64,000 nt of DNA from positions 1 to 64,000 of the forward strand of contig CAJTRC010000002.1 in the NCBI GenBank assembly GCA_910578365.1, read 5' to 3'. The notes under the pieces are model-generated. The model saw nothing but the letters and a program-made list of their open reading frames with translations, was not told the origin of the DNA and did not search any database. Shown piece by piece: positions 45,428 to 55,386 of this stretch (position 1 is its first letter; each line of letters starts with the position of its first letter). Both the position numbers and the translations under genes were made by a program. This stretch comes from an uncultured Muribaculaceae bacterium. GTDB lineage: Bacteria > Bacteroidota > Bacteroidia > Bacteroidales > Muribaculaceae.

Positions 45428-46807
45428 ATGAATCACTCTGATAATCAAGCCCGCCGCCGCATAGTGGTGCTGGGAGGCGGCGAAAGCGGCACCGGAGCCG
45501 CCATTTTGGCCAATGACAAAGGCATGGACGTATGGCTGAGCGACTTTGGCAAGATAGCGCCCAAATACAAGGATATGCTCGACTCCGAAGGCATTGCCTG
45601 GGAAGAGGGCGGACACAGCATGGACCGCATCCTCGCAGCCGATGAGGTGGTGAAGTCGCCCGGAATCCCCGATTCGGCGCCGGTAATGAAGGCGATACTG
45701 GGCAAAGGCATCCCGGTGATTTCCGAAATTGAATTCGCCGGACGTTACACCGATGCCAAGATGGTGTGTATTACCGGCTCCAACGGTAAAACCACCACCA
45801 CTCTGCTCACATACCACATACTCCGCGACGCAGGCCTCAATGTGGGCCTGGCCGGAAACGTGGGCCAAAGTCTGGCCCTGCAGGTGGCGCGCGAACACCA
45901 CGATGTGTACGTGATTGAACTTAGCTCGTTCCAGCTCGACAACATGTACGACTTCAAGGCCAACATTGCAGTGATTCTGAATATTACGCCCGACCACCTC
46001 GACCGCTACGACTACAAGATGCAGAACTACGTCAACGCCAAGTTCCGTATTCTGCAGAACCTTACCCCCGGCGACGCCTTCATATACTGGAACGACGACC
46101 CCGTGATTGCCGCCCAGCTCAAGCAGGTAAACACCGAGGCCGCCATGTACCCTTTCAGCGAAAAACCCGAGGAAGGCGACGCAGCATACGTCGACGCCGA
46201 GGCCCGCATGATTATAAACACTCCGGGCACTTCGCTGTCGATGCCGCGGGCCGACCTATCGCTCCACGGGCTACACAACCTCTACAACTCCATGGCCGCC
46301 GGCATTTCGGCATGCCTGCTGAACATAAAGAACGACGATGTGCGCAAGGCCCTAAGCGACTTCAACAGCGTGGAACACCGCCTCGAACCGGTGGCGACCA
46401 TCGACGGCGTGCGCTGGATAAACGACTCCAAGGCCACCAACGTGAACTCCTGCTGGTATGCCCTCGAAAGCATGAACACTCCTACCGTGCTGATACTCGG
46501 CGGCAAGGACAAAGGCAACGACTACAGCGAGATTCTGCCGCTGGTACAGCAGAAGGTCAAGGCCATTGTGGCCATGGGTGTAGACAACACCAAGATTATG
46601 GAATACTTCGGCGACAAAGGCCCGCAGCTGGTCGACACTCACTCGCTGCAGGAAGCCGTAGAGGCATGCAGCCGCCTCGCCGTCAAAGGCGACACCGTGC
46701 TGCTGTCGCCCTGCTGCGCCAGCTTCGACCTGTTCAGCAGCTACGAAGACCGCGGACGAAAATTCAAAGCCGAAGTTCTCGGCCTAATGTCAAATAACAA
46801 AGACTGA
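45428..46807 (+). CDS. murD: UDP-MurNAc-L-alanine:D-glutamate ligase
   Basis: 459 residues. Rossmann-like N-terminus with GGGESGTGAA, ATP loop ITGSNGKTTTT (about 114-124), the EHR motif in FNSVEHRLEPV, and WINDSKATN. Starts two bases after mraY. Confidence 0.96.
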   Translation: MNHSDNQARRRIVVLGGGESGTGAAILANDKGMDVWLSDFGKIAPKYKDMLDSEGIAWEEGGHSMDRILAADEVVKSPGIPDSAPVMKAILGKGIPVISEIEFAGRYTDAKMVCITGSNGKTTTTLLTYHILRDAGLNVGLAGNVGQSLALQVAREHHDVYVIELSSFQLDNMYDFKANIAVILNITPDHLDRYDYKMQNYVNAKFRILQNLTPGDAFIYWNDDPVIAAQLKQVNTEAAMYPFSEKPEEGDAAYVDAEARMIINTPGTSLSMPRADLSLHGLHNLYNSMAAGISACLLNIKNDDVRKALSDFNSVEHRLEPVATIDGVRWINDSKATNVNSCWYALESMNTPTVLILGGKDKGNDYSEILPLVQQKVKAIVAMGVDNTKIMEYFGDKGPQLVDTHSLQEAVEACSRLAVKGDTVLLSPCCASFDLFSSYEDRGRKFKAEVLGLMSNNKD

Positions 46808-46814
46808 ATGTCAG

Positions 46815-48173
46815 ATGCCAGAAACCGACACTATTCTTAATCGCGCCATGTCCGATGCGGCCGAAGCACCGGCGGCGTCGGCCAAGGCTGACTATGAGGC
46901 TTTGGCGGAGCCGAACAAAAAACGCACCGACCGCTACATCTGGGGCATTTACCTGTTGCTGCTGCTGGTTTCGCTCGTGGAGCTGTTCAGCGCATCGAGC
47001 CAGGAAATCACAGCCGACAACATCTACGGCCCCATTATCCGCCATGCCCAGTTTCTGGGCATAGGCCTGCTGATAATGCTGGGTCTGCAGCGGCTGCACT
47101 ACCGCTGGATTTACTTTTGCACACCGGCCTTTGTTGTGGCCAGTATCGGTGCCATGGTGCTGGTGCTGCTGGTGGGTGTGAATATCAACGGTGCCCGGCG
47201 AGGCCTGGGCATAGGCTCCTTTGTGGTGCTTCCGGCCGAGTTCATAAAGCTGGCGGCGGCCTTGGGCATGGCCTGGATTCTGGCCCGTAACCAGCTTAAG
47301 AAGTGCAACGACGTAAGCACTCGCGGTGTGGCATACTGCCTGGCCCTGGTTGGGGTATGCTGCGCTCTGCTGTTCTCGCACGGCCTTACAAACACCCTGC
47401 TGATTGTGGCCATAAGCCTGAGCATGATGGTGGTAGGCGGCGTGAGCATGAAAAAAATCGGTATCGTTTTCCTCTGCTTCACTCTGGCAGGCGGCGGTGC
47501 CGTGCTATATAAACTGGCCGGACGAAACGATAAAGTCACAGAGCAGGCCGTGCGCATAGCCGAACTCAACAAGGAAGAAGTGAAAGCTTCGTCCGGCAAC
47601 CGCTCCGATACCTGGATAGGCCGTCTGGAACGACACTTCAGGCTTGCCAAATACGAAGACCCCATAAACAACCTCAACAAGCAGGAACAGTTCTCGTATA
47701 TGGCCCAGGCTCATGGCGGCCTGTTTGGCGTAGGCCCCGGCAACTCCCGAGAAAACGCGCGCCTGCCCCTGGCTTTCTCCGACTATATCTATGCCATAGT
47801 CATCGAGGAGTGCGGCATGGTCACCGGGGTGGTGGTGCTGCTGCTTTACCTGCTTCTGCTGGCCCGCGCCGGCAGCATTGCCGTGCGCTTCAAACAGACC
47901 TTCCCCTGTCTGCTGGTAATTGGCTGCGCGCTGTACATAGTCTATCAGGCCCTGTTCCACATGGCCATTGTGTCGGGCGTATTTCCGGTTTCCGGCCAGC
48001 CCCTGCCTCTGATCAGCAAGGGCGGCACCTCAATTATAGTCACCTCGATAGCCTTGGGCATAATGCTGTCGGTAAGCCGGCACGCTGCCGTAAAGGGCGA
48101 CAAAGAGGCCATACGGGCCGAAATGAAAGTTCTGCCCGAAAATCTTCACAGTGATAATCCATCGCAACTCTGA
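46815..48173 (+). CDS. ftsW: Lipid II polymerase FtsW (SEDS family)
   Basis: 452 residues with about ten membrane segments. SEDS landmarks: FVVLPAEFIKLAAALGMAWI, GLFGVGPGNSRE before the large loop, and PLPLISKGGTS near the end. The first ~35 residues form a cytoplasmic tail. FtsW polymerises septal glycan with FtsI, encoded earlier in the cluster. Confidence 0.94.
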   Translation: MPETDTILNRAMSDAAEAPAASAKADYEALAEPNKKRTDRYIWGIYLLLLLVSLVELFSASSQEITADNIYGPIIRHAQFLGIGLLIMLGLQRLHYRWIYFCTPAFVVASIGAMVLVLLVGVNINGARRGLGIGSFVVLPAEFIKLAAALGMAWILARNQLKKCNDVSTRGVAYCLALVGVCCALLFSHGLTNTLLIVAISLSMMVVGGVSMKKIGIVFLCFTLAGGGAVLYKLAGRNDKVTEQAVRIAELNKEEVKASSGNRSDTWIGRLERHFRLAKYEDPINNLNKQEQFSYMAQAHGGLFGVGPGNSRENARLPLAFSDYIYAIVIEECGMVTGVVVLLLYLLLLARAGSIAVRFKQTFPCLLVIGCALYIVYQALFHMAIVSGVFPVSGQPLPLISKGGTSIIVTSIALGIMLSVSRHAAVKGDKEAIRAEMKVLPENLHSDNPSQL

Positions 48174-48181
48174 TTTTGCAA

Positions 48182-49288
48182 ATGAACGAACTTAAAAAAG
48201 TGATAATAAGCGGCGGCGGTACCGGCGGACACATATTCCCGGCGGTGTCGATTGCCAATGCCCTGCGCAAGCGTTTCCCTGACATCGACATTTTGTTTGT
48301 CGGAGCCAAAGGACGCATGGAAATGGAGCGGGTGCCCAAAGCCGGATATCCTATTGTGGGTCTGCCGGTAAGCGGCTTCGACCGCAAGAACCTGCTGCGC
48401 AACTTCAAGGTACTGCTGCGCCTGTGGAAGAGCATTCGCCAGGCCAAATCGGTTATCAAATCGTTCAAGCCGCAGGTGGCTGTGGGTGTGGGCGGATATG
48501 CCTCGGGGCCCACTCTGAAAGCCGCCCAGAAGAAAGGCATACCCACCGTACTGCAGGAACAGAACTCATACCCGGGCGTAACCAACAAGATGCTTGGCAA
48601 GAACGCCCGCGTGATATGCACCGCCTACGAAGATGCCGGCCGCTTCTTTCCCGAAGGTAAAGTAGTGCTTACCGGCAATCCGGTACGCGCGGCCCTGCTC
48701 GACGTAGACCTCACTCAGGCCGAGGCCAAAAGCAAGCTGGGCTTCGACCCCACCGGGCCGCTGGTGCTGGTAGTCGGAGGCAGTCTGGGCGCACGCACCA
48801 TCAACCGCAGCATGGCCGCCGGACTGCAGCAGTTTGTCGACAACGGCATACAGCTGCTGTGGCAGACCGGCAAAGCATACGAGAACGAAATTCCGGCTGC
48901 CCTCAATGGCATGCCCGGCAGCATAAAAGCCACTCCTTTTATCGACGACATGGGCCTGGCTTATCGCGCCGCCGATCTGGTGGTGGCACGGGCCGGGGCA
49001 GGCACCATCAGCGAGCTTCAGCTTCTTGGCAAAGCCGTACTGCTGGTACCCTCACCCAACGTGGCCGAGGACCATCAGCGCAAAAATGCCCAGGCTTTGG
49101 TGAACCATCAGGCCGCAGAAATGGTTCTTGATGCCGATGCTCCGGCTCGCCTTACCGCCGAGGCTATAGCTCTGGTAAAGCAGCCGCAGCGCCTCAAGGC
49201 CATGAGCGATGCAATATCGGCGATGGCCCTGCGCGACAGCGCCGACAAGATTGTGGACGAAATTCTAAAAGCCGTCGCGGAGGCCTGA
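48182..49288 (+). CDS. murG: UDP-GlcNAc:lipid I transferase
   Basis: Makes lipid II; 368 residues. GGGTGGHIFPA loop at about residues 11-21, GVGGYASGP, and the C-terminal GAGTISELQLLGKAVLLVPSP UDP-GlcNAc site, given here only to its core AGAGTISEL. The start MNELKKVII follows the ftsW stop by eight bases. Confidence 0.96.
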   Translation: MNELKKVIISGGGTGGHIFPAVSIANALRKRFPDIDILFVGAKGRMEMERVPKAGYPIVGLPVSGFDRKNLLRNFKVLLRLWKSIRQAKSVIKSFKPQVAVGVGGYASGPTLKAAQKKGIPTVLQEQNSYPGVTNKMLGKNARVICTAYEDAGRFFPEGKVVLTGNPVRAALLDVDLTQAEAKSKLGFDPTGPLVLVVGGSLGARTINRSMAAGLQQFVDNGIQLLWQTGKAYENEIPAALNGMPGSIKATPFIDDMGLAYRAADLVVARAGAGTISELQLLGKAVLLVPSPNVAEDHQRKNAQALVNHQAAEMVLDADAPARLTAEAIALVKQPQRLKAMSDAISAMALRDSADKIVDEILKAVAEA

Positions 49289-49334
49289 AGCGCCATTGAC
49301 TACGCAATACAAGCAAGCAAACCAACCAAACGCA

Positions 49335-50708
49335 ATGCAATACAACAACATATACTTTGTAGGAGCAGGCGGCATAGGCATGGCCGCCCTCGAACGTTAT
49401 TACCTCTCGCGCGGCCTTAATGTGGCCGGCTACGACCGCATTCCCTCGGCTCTAACCGCCAAACTCGCCGAAGAGGGCGTACAAATATCATACGACGACT
49501 CCATGGACGCTGTGCCCGAGGCCTTCCGCAATCCGGCCGACACACTGGTGATATACACCCCGGCAGTACCGGCTTCAAACACGCCCCTGACATTCTTCCA
49601 CAGCGGCGGTTTCAACATCATCAAGCGGGCAGCCGCCCTTGGCATGATTACTCGCGGCTCCAAAGCCATCTGCTTTGCCGGCACCCACGGCAAGACCACA
49701 ACATCGAGCATGTGCGCCCACATACTCCACTGCGGCCATGCAGGCTGCAACGCCTTCTTAGGAGGTATTCTGCGCAACTATGGCAGCAACCTGCTGCTGT
49801 CGGCTACATCGCCCTATTCAGTGGTGGAGGCCGACGAGTACGACCGCTCTTTTCATCAACTCACGCCATACATTGCCGTAATCACGGCCACCGACCCCGA
49901 CCACCTCGACATCTATGGCACAGAGGAGGCCTATCTGGAGAGCTTCGCCCACTTTACCACGCTGATTCGCCCCGACGGCAAACTGCTGCTGCACACAGGG
50001 CTGAAACTCGTACCCGAGGCTGCTGCTTCAGTTGAAGTCCGCACATACTCGCGCAACGAAGGCGACTACCACGCCGAGAACGTGCGCAGCGGCGACGGCT
50101 CCATACACTTCGACTTTGTATATCCCGGCGGACGCATCGACAACATCGAACTCGGCGTACCTGTCGACATCAACATCGAGAACGCCGTGGCGGCACTGGC
50201 AGCCTGTCATCTGGCCGGCGAACTCGAACCGGAGAGCGCCGCAGCCGCCATAGCATCGTACCAGGGTGCCGAGCGACGCTTCCAGTTCCACCTCAAAGAG
50301 CAAGCCCCCAACGGCCACGTGATAATCGACGACTATGCACACCACCCCGCCGAACTGGCCCGCAGCATACAGTCGGTGCGCGCCCTGTATCCGCAGCGCA
50401 AGCTCACCGTAGCCTTCCAGCCCCACCTCTACAGCCGCACCCGCGATTTTGCCGACGAATTTGCCCAAGCCCTCTCGCAAGCCGACGAAGTGATCCTTAC
50501 CGACCTCTATCCCGCCCGCGAAGAACCAATACCAGGCGTCAGCTCGGAAATAATCTTCAACAAAATAAAAAACAGTGAAAAATTGCTGATTTCCAAAGAA
50601 GACTTTGTAAATACATTAAAAAATCGTAACTTTGAAATTCTATTGGCAGCCGGAGCCGGCGACCTAAGCCTCTACCTGCCAAAGTTAGTGGAAAGTTTGA
50701 AATGCTGA
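49335..50708 (+). CDS. murC: UDP-MurNAc:L-alanine ligase
   Basis: 457 residues. VGAGGIGMAAL near the N-terminus, ATP loop GTHGKTTTSSM (about 114-124), DEYDRSF and the C-terminal VIIDDYAHHPAE. The start MQYNNIYFVG is used since an upstream Met only adds a non-conserved 13-residue tail. Overlaps ftsQ by seven bases. Confidence 0.95.
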   Translation: MQYNNIYFVGAGGIGMAALERYYLSRGLNVAGYDRIPSALTAKLAEEGVQISYDDSMDAVPEAFRNPADTLVIYTPAVPASNTPLTFFHSGGFNIIKRAAALGMITRGSKAICFAGTHGKTTTSSMCAHILHCGHAGCNAFLGGILRNYGSNLLLSATSPYSVVEADEYDRSFHQLTPYIAVITATDPDHLDIYGTEEAYLESFAHFTTLIRPDGKLLLHTGLKLVPEAAASVEVRTYSRNEGDYHAENVRSGDGSIHFDFVYPGGRIDNIELGVPVDINIENAVAALAACHLAGELEPESAAAAIASYQGAERRFQFHLKEQAPNGHVIIDDYAHHPAELARSIQSVRALYPQRKLTVAFQPHLYSRTRDFADEFAQALSQADEVILTDLYPAREEPIPGVSSEIIFNKIKNSEKLLISKEDFVNTLKNRNFEILLAAGAGDLSLYLPKLVESLKC

Positions 50709-51553
50709 CGAAAACCTCCGTAATACGATGCGTGCTGGCACTGCTGATGATGGTGTATCTGGCAGTGATGCTGCCCCTGGCCAAGGGCAACGCTGCCTCA
50801 CGCCCGTACTCAGAGGTACAATTCGCCATAGCCGACTCGCTGGGCACAGGCTTTGTAAACGCCGACGACATCCGCCGCGAATGCCGACGGCACTTCGGCG
50901 GCCTCGACAGCATCAGCTCGCACCACATACGCCTCCTCGAAATAGAGCGTGTGCTGGGCAATCTGCCGCAAATCGAAAAAGTAAACGCCGCGGTACTATG
51001 CAACGGCACACTGCGCCTCGACATAGTGCCCATGATGCCCGTGGCGAGGGTGTTCGAACACAACCGCTCATACTACATCAACCGAAGCGGCAAACGTATC
51101 GACGCTAATATCGAATACCACATCGACGTGCCGGTGGTGAGCGGACACTTCGACTCGATACACAATCCGGCCGGACTGCTGCCGGTGCTCGACTACATAA
51201 AATCGCACCCCGACATCAATAATCTGGTATCGGCAGTGAACTCCGACCGCAATCACGACATTATACTTGTGCCGGTAATACGCGGCCATGTGGTGAACTT
51301 CGGCGATACATCGCTGATTGCCGACAAGTTCGCCCGCATCAAAAGCTTCTACAACAATGTGATGCCTGTAAAGGGCTGGGACTATTACGAAAGCCTGTCG
51401 GTGAAATGGCGAGGCCAGATAGTGGCTACACGCTACGACAAGCCTCAGGCGTCGGAGCTGTATCTCGCCACCAACGAAGACTACAACGAAGTTACCGACT
51501 CGATGCTGACCACGCCGCCCGTTTACCCACAAGAACTCATCAACCGGCCATAA
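50702..51553 (+). CDS. ftsQ: FtsQ-like division protein
   Basis: 283 residues: short N-terminus, one membrane segment (about 7-24, CVLALLMMVYLAVMLPLA) and a POTRA-like plus beta domain (about 33-260; IERVLGNLPQIEKVNAAVLC, then RSYYINRSGKRIDA). Position between murC and ftsA supports the call. Confidence 0.87.
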   Translation: MLTKTSVIRCVLALLMMVYLAVMLPLAKGNAASRPYSEVQFAIADSLGTGFVNADDIRRECRRHFGGLDSISSHHIRLLEIERVLGNLPQIEKVNAAVLCNGTLRLDIVPMMPVARVFEHNRSYYINRSGKRIDANIEYHIDVPVVSGHFDSIHNPAGLLPVLDYIKSHPDINNLVSAVNSDRNHDIILVPVIRGHVVNFGDTSLIADKFARIKSFYNNVMPVKGWDYYESLSVKWRGQIVATRYDKPQASELYLATNEDYNEVTDSMLTTPPVYPQELINRP

Positions 51554-51609
51554 GCCTTCCTTATACGCAAAAGCATACATAAAAGAGCTAATCGATTTAA
51601 TCCAAGCGC

Positions 51610-53187
51610 ATGGAACCCAGATATATAGTAGCAATTGAAATAGGCAGCAGCAAGATTCACGGCGCAGTGGCGCAGGTGGATTCCGACAGCGGCGCCATAC
51701 AAGTGATAGCCTCGGAGGTGCAGCATGCTGCAAACAGCGTGCGCCACGGGCGAGTGAGCAATGTCCAGGAAGTATCCGACCTGGTCAACGGCATTGTACG
51801 CAAACTCGAGAACAACCAGGCCGTGATGCCACGTAAAATCAGCGAAATCTACATCAGTCTGGGCGGCCGGTCGCTCACTACCGTGCCGACTAAGGCAAGC
51901 ATCGACTTCGCCAACGAAACCGAAATCACCGCCGACGCCATAAAGCGCCTGAAAAAGGAGGCTGAATTCGGCCTTACCACTACCAAAAGCATTCTCGACC
52001 TGCTCCCAAGGCGATATTACGTCGACAACAAGGAGGTAACAAACATGGCCGGAACTTTCGGCACCCGTGCAAGCATCGACTTCACTGCCATAATTTGCGC
52101 CCAGGAAAACCGCGCCAACCTCGAACGCATAAAACTCGACTCTCCGCTGCTGCGCCGCCGCAACTATCTGATACGCCCTCTGGCTATAGCCGACATGGTT
52201 CTCGACTCAAACGAGCGCCAGCTGGGTTGCGCTCTGGTGGACTTCGGTGCCGAAACCACCACACTGAGCATATACAAAGAGGGTGCTCTGCAGTTCGCCG
52301 TGACTCTGCCGCTGGGTTCGCGCAATGTGACCCGCGACCTTATGGGCGGACTGAAACTTACCGAAGACCGCGCCGAACAGCTCAAAATCGAACACGGCAA
52401 CGCCATTAACGAACGCCCAGGCGGCGCTCCCCTGTCGGCCGACCAAGTCGACATCAACCAGTTTGTCCACGCCCGCACCGGCGAAATCATAGCCAATGTG
52501 ATACACCAGGCCGAAGCCGCCGGATACAAGGTCGGCGACCTCCCCGCAGGTATCGTCGCGGTAGGCGGAGGAGCCCGGATGCGCAACTTCCTCTCGGCCC
52601 TCTCCACCCAGTCGAAAATGCGAGTGCGCCACGGTGTGGCCGACCCGCAGATACACCTCTGCCAAGGTTTAGACCCCGATGTCGACGTCGACATTATAGC
52701 CCTGCTCAAGGCCGCGGCAGCCATGCCCGGCAACTCTTGCCTGTTCCTCGACCGGACTTTGGTGGAAAAAACCGAACCGGAGTCCGGACACCGTCCCGAC
52801 GATGAGGCAGCAGCCGACAACTACCGCAGGCCCGTAAATGAATCGGACAGCGACCTGCTCGACGATGATCCCGACGACGAATTCGAAGCTCGGCCTCCTA
52901 AAAAGCAGGGCTGGTTCAGCCGCATGCTAAACCGGCGCAAGGCCGACGAACGACGCGAACAGCTCCTGGAAGATGCCCGGCGCGACGAGGAGGAACGACG
53001 CGAACGCCAACGCCAACGCCGCGAAGACCAGGAAACCATCGACCCTATGGCCGATGAAGACGACTCCGACGACATGGCCGAAATTGATTATGCCGAAACC
53101 AAAAGCCTTATCGGCAAATTCAAAAACAAGGTTACAAGCTACCTTGAACGCGGCACCGAGGCCGACCTCGACGACCGTAACAATTAA
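51610..53187 (+). CDS. ftsA: Division actin FtsA with a long charged tail
   Basis: 525 residues; typical FtsA is about 420. Actin-fold landmarks: IVAIEIGSSKIHGAVA, LVDFGAETTTLSIY and IVAVGGGARM. After about residue 400 comes a highly charged region (runs of Asp/Glu then Arg/Glu/Gln, such as RRDEEERRERQRQRREDQE), followed by an amphipathic stretch SLIGKFKNKVTSYLERG (about 498-514) that probably binds the membrane, then an acidic end. FtsA tethers FtsZ, encoded next. Confidence 0.94.
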   Translation: MEPRYIVAIEIGSSKIHGAVAQVDSDSGAIQVIASEVQHAANSVRHGRVSNVQEVSDLVNGIVRKLENNQAVMPRKISEIYISLGGRSLTTVPTKASIDFANETEITADAIKRLKKEAEFGLTTTKSILDLLPRRYYVDNKEVTNMAGTFGTRASIDFTAIICAQENRANLERIKLDSPLLRRRNYLIRPLAIADMVLDSNERQLGCALVDFGAETTTLSIYKEGALQFAVTLPLGSRNVTRDLMGGLKLTEDRAEQLKIEHGNAINERPGGAPLSADQVDINQFVHARTGEIIANVIHQAEAAGYKVGDLPAGIVAVGGGARMRNFLSALSTQSKMRVRHGVADPQIHLCQGLDPDVDVDIIALLKAAAAMPGNSCLFLDRTLVEKTEPESGHRPDDEAAADNYRRPVNESDSDLLDDDPDDEFEARPPKKQGWFSRMLNRRKADERREQLLEDARRDEEERRERQRQRREDQETIDPMADEDDSDDMAEIDYAETKSLIGKFKNKVTSYLERGTEADLDDRNN

Positions 53188-53222
53188 TCCACACCACTCC
53201 CCTGACGAAAATACAAGCAACT

Positions 53223-54614
53223 ATGTCAAGTGAAAATATGTCGCCCGACGACCTCCAGTATATCGACAAATACAACCAGCCCGACTACGATCCCGACCGT
53301 ATAATGGTGATTGGCGTGGGCGGTGGCGGCAGCAATGCCGTCAACCACATGTTCAAGCAGAATATCCAGTGCGTGTCGTTCGTCGTAATAAACACCGACC
53401 AGCAGGCTCTGCGCCGCTCGCCTGTGCCAACCAAAGTTCTCATTGGCCCCACTGTAACCAAAGGCCGCGGTGCCGGAAACATTCCCGAGAAAGCCTTCCA
53501 GGCCGCCGAAGAAAGCGCCGCCGACATCGACCGCCTCTTTACCGACGAAACCGACATGGTGTTCATCACCGCCTCGATGGGCGGCGGCACAGGCACCGGA
53601 GCCGCTCCGGTGGTGGCACGCATAGCACGCGAGCGCGGTCTGCTTACTGTGGGCATTGTAACCATACCCTTCCTGTTCGAGGGCATGAAGAAAATCAACA
53701 AGGCACTGGCTGGCGCCGAAGAGATGCGCAAATATGTCGACACCCTGCTGATTATCAACAACGAACGCCTGTCGGAAATATACCCCAGCCTGCGTTTTGA
53801 GGAAGCCTTTGCCAAGGCCGACGACACCCTCTCAACCGCCGCACGCTCTATTGCCGAAATCATTACCAACGACGGCTACATAAACCTCGACTTCAACGAC
53901 GTCGACACCACTCTGCGCAACGGAGGCACCGCCCTGATTTCGGTGGGCTACGGCGAGGGCGAAAACCGTGTGACAAACGCAATCAACGACGCCCTGCACT
54001 CGCCGTTGCTGAAAAACGCAAACGTTTTCTCGTCGCAGCGACTGCTGTTCAACCTCTGCTACTCGCGCGAGGCCGAGCAGGCATTCAAGGCCGAAGAAGC
54101 TCGCGAACTGTCGGCATTCATCACCAAAATCGACTCTCAGGTCGAAGTGGACGTCATATGGGGTATCACCTACGACGAAACTCTGGGCAACCGCGTGAAA
54201 TTCACAATTCTCGCCGCCGGATTCGACGCTGACAGCGACAACGATGCCTCCGAAGCCAAACTCGACGTCCGGCCTGCCGCACGCCCTGCCGACGCCGATG
54301 TCAGCCGCAAACCCATAGATAAAGAAAAGATTGCCGACTACTACGGCACCGAAAAAATCGACGACCTCCAGCGGCTCAAGGAGCAACAGCGCTACATAAT
54401 CCTGAGCCCCGACCAGATTGACAACGACGATATAATCGAAACCCTCGAGCGCACCCCCGCCTACAACCGCGACAAGAAGATGGCCGCACGCAGCGTGAAA
54501 GCTCCCGGGCAGGCAGTACCCAATCCGACGCCGCACCACGAGGAAAGCGCCCGCGGACAGCAGCCTACGGCCAAACCGGGCAACAACGTTGTATTCTTCT
54601 CCGACGACGAATAA
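53223..54614 (+). CDS. ftsZ: Cell division tubulin FtsZ
   Basis: 463 residues. GTPase core with GVGGGGSNAVNHM, tubulin signature GGGTGTGAAP (about 120-129), and T7 loop NLDFNDVDT. A variable linker (about 335-430) includes DKEKIADYYG, and the C-terminal end is NNVVFFSDDE, presumably the FtsA-binding peptide in this group. An N-terminal extension of about 20 residues precedes the core. Confidence 0.97.
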   Translation: MSSENMSPDDLQYIDKYNQPDYDPDRIMVIGVGGGGSNAVNHMFKQNIQCVSFVVINTDQQALRRSPVPTKVLIGPTVTKGRGAGNIPEKAFQAAEESAADIDRLFTDETDMVFITASMGGGTGTGAAPVVARIARERGLLTVGIVTIPFLFEGMKKINKALAGAEEMRKYVDTLLIINNERLSEIYPSLRFEEAFAKADDTLSTAARSIAEIITNDGYINLDFNDVDTTLRNGGTALISVGYGEGENRVTNAINDALHSPLLKNANVFSSQRLLFNLCYSREAEQAFKAEEARELSAFITKIDSQVEVDVIWGITYDETLGNRVKFTILAAGFDADSDNDASEAKLDVRPAARPADADVSRKPIDKEKIADYYGTEKIDDLQRLKEQQRYIILSPDQIDNDDIIETLERTPAYNRDKKMAARSVKAPGQAVPNPTPHHEESARGQQPTAKPGNNVVFFSDDE

Positions 54615-54623
54615 CCCCCTCCC

Positions 54624-54653
54624 CGGAGTGGAGGCATGAATGCCTCCACTCCG
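54624..54653 (+). other. 13-bp perfect hairpin after ftsZ
   Basis: CGGAGTGGAGGCA pairs perfectly with its complement across loop TGAA, ten bases after the ftsZ stop. No T-run follows, so termination is unproved; it may stabilise the long dcw mRNA. Confidence 0.6.
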
Positions 54654-54698
54654 AGCCGACGGCACGTACGCCCCAAAATACACTCAACTCCTCAGAAT

Positions 54699-55373
54699 AT
54701 GAAAAAACTCGTAATCTCCACCGGCGCAGGCATGAGCGCCGAAAGCGGCATCAGCACCTTCCGCGACGCAGGCGGACTGTGGGAACAGTACCCCGTAATG
54801 CAGGTGGCCTCGGCCGAAGGTTTCGCCGCTGACCCCGAGCTGGTACACCATTTTTACAATGAACGCCGCAAACAACTCATCGGCTGCGTGCCCAACGAAG
54901 GCCACCGCATAATAGCCGAACTCGAAAAACGCTTCGACGTATACGTCATAACCCAGAACGTCGACGATCTGCACGAGCGCGCCGGCTCATCGAAAGTACT
55001 CCACCTGCACGGCGAACTGATGAAAGCCCGCGCCATGGACGACGAGAGCCTCACCTTCCGGCTCACACCCGAGTCGTATGTAACCTCTGTCGAAAGCCTG
55101 TTCGACGGTCACCGTGTGCGCCCGCACATAGTATTCTTCGGCGAGGCCGTGCCCAACTTCGAGCCCGCCACCGAGCTTGCCGCCCAAGCCGACATCTTCG
55201 TAATCATCGGCACCTCATTGGCCGTATATCCGGCAGCCTCACTGCTGCACTACGTACGACGCGGGGTGCCCGTGTACTACATCGACCCCAATCCCGCCGA
55301 AGTTCCGGCAGGCGTAACCGTACTGCGCTGCGGCGCCTCCGAAGGACTCCGCCGCCTCGCCGACATGATATAA
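54699..55373 (+). CDS. cobB: Sir2-family NAD-dependent protein deacylase
   Basis: 224 residues. NAD-binding GAGMSAESGISTFRD near the N-terminus, TQNVDDLHERAG with the catalytic-site residues, the active His in HLHGEL, and VIIGTSLAVYPAAS. The zinc-binding cysteine pairs of typical sirtuins are not visible (the segment after HLHGEL has no Cys), as in several bacterial class III/U members. The start MKKLVISTG excludes an upstream Met that covers the ftsZ 3' hairpin. Confidence 0.9.
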   Translation: MKKLVISTGAGMSAESGISTFRDAGGLWEQYPVMQVASAEGFAADPELVHHFYNERRKQLIGCVPNEGHRIIAELEKRFDVYVITQNVDDLHERAGSSKVLHLHGELMKARAMDDESLTFRLTPESYVTSVESLFDGHRVRPHIVFFGEAVPNFEPATELAAQADIFVIIGTSLAVYPAASLLHYVRRGVPVYYIDPNPAEVPAGVTVLRCGASEGLRRLADMI

Positions 55374-55386
55374 CCTATTGTACCCT

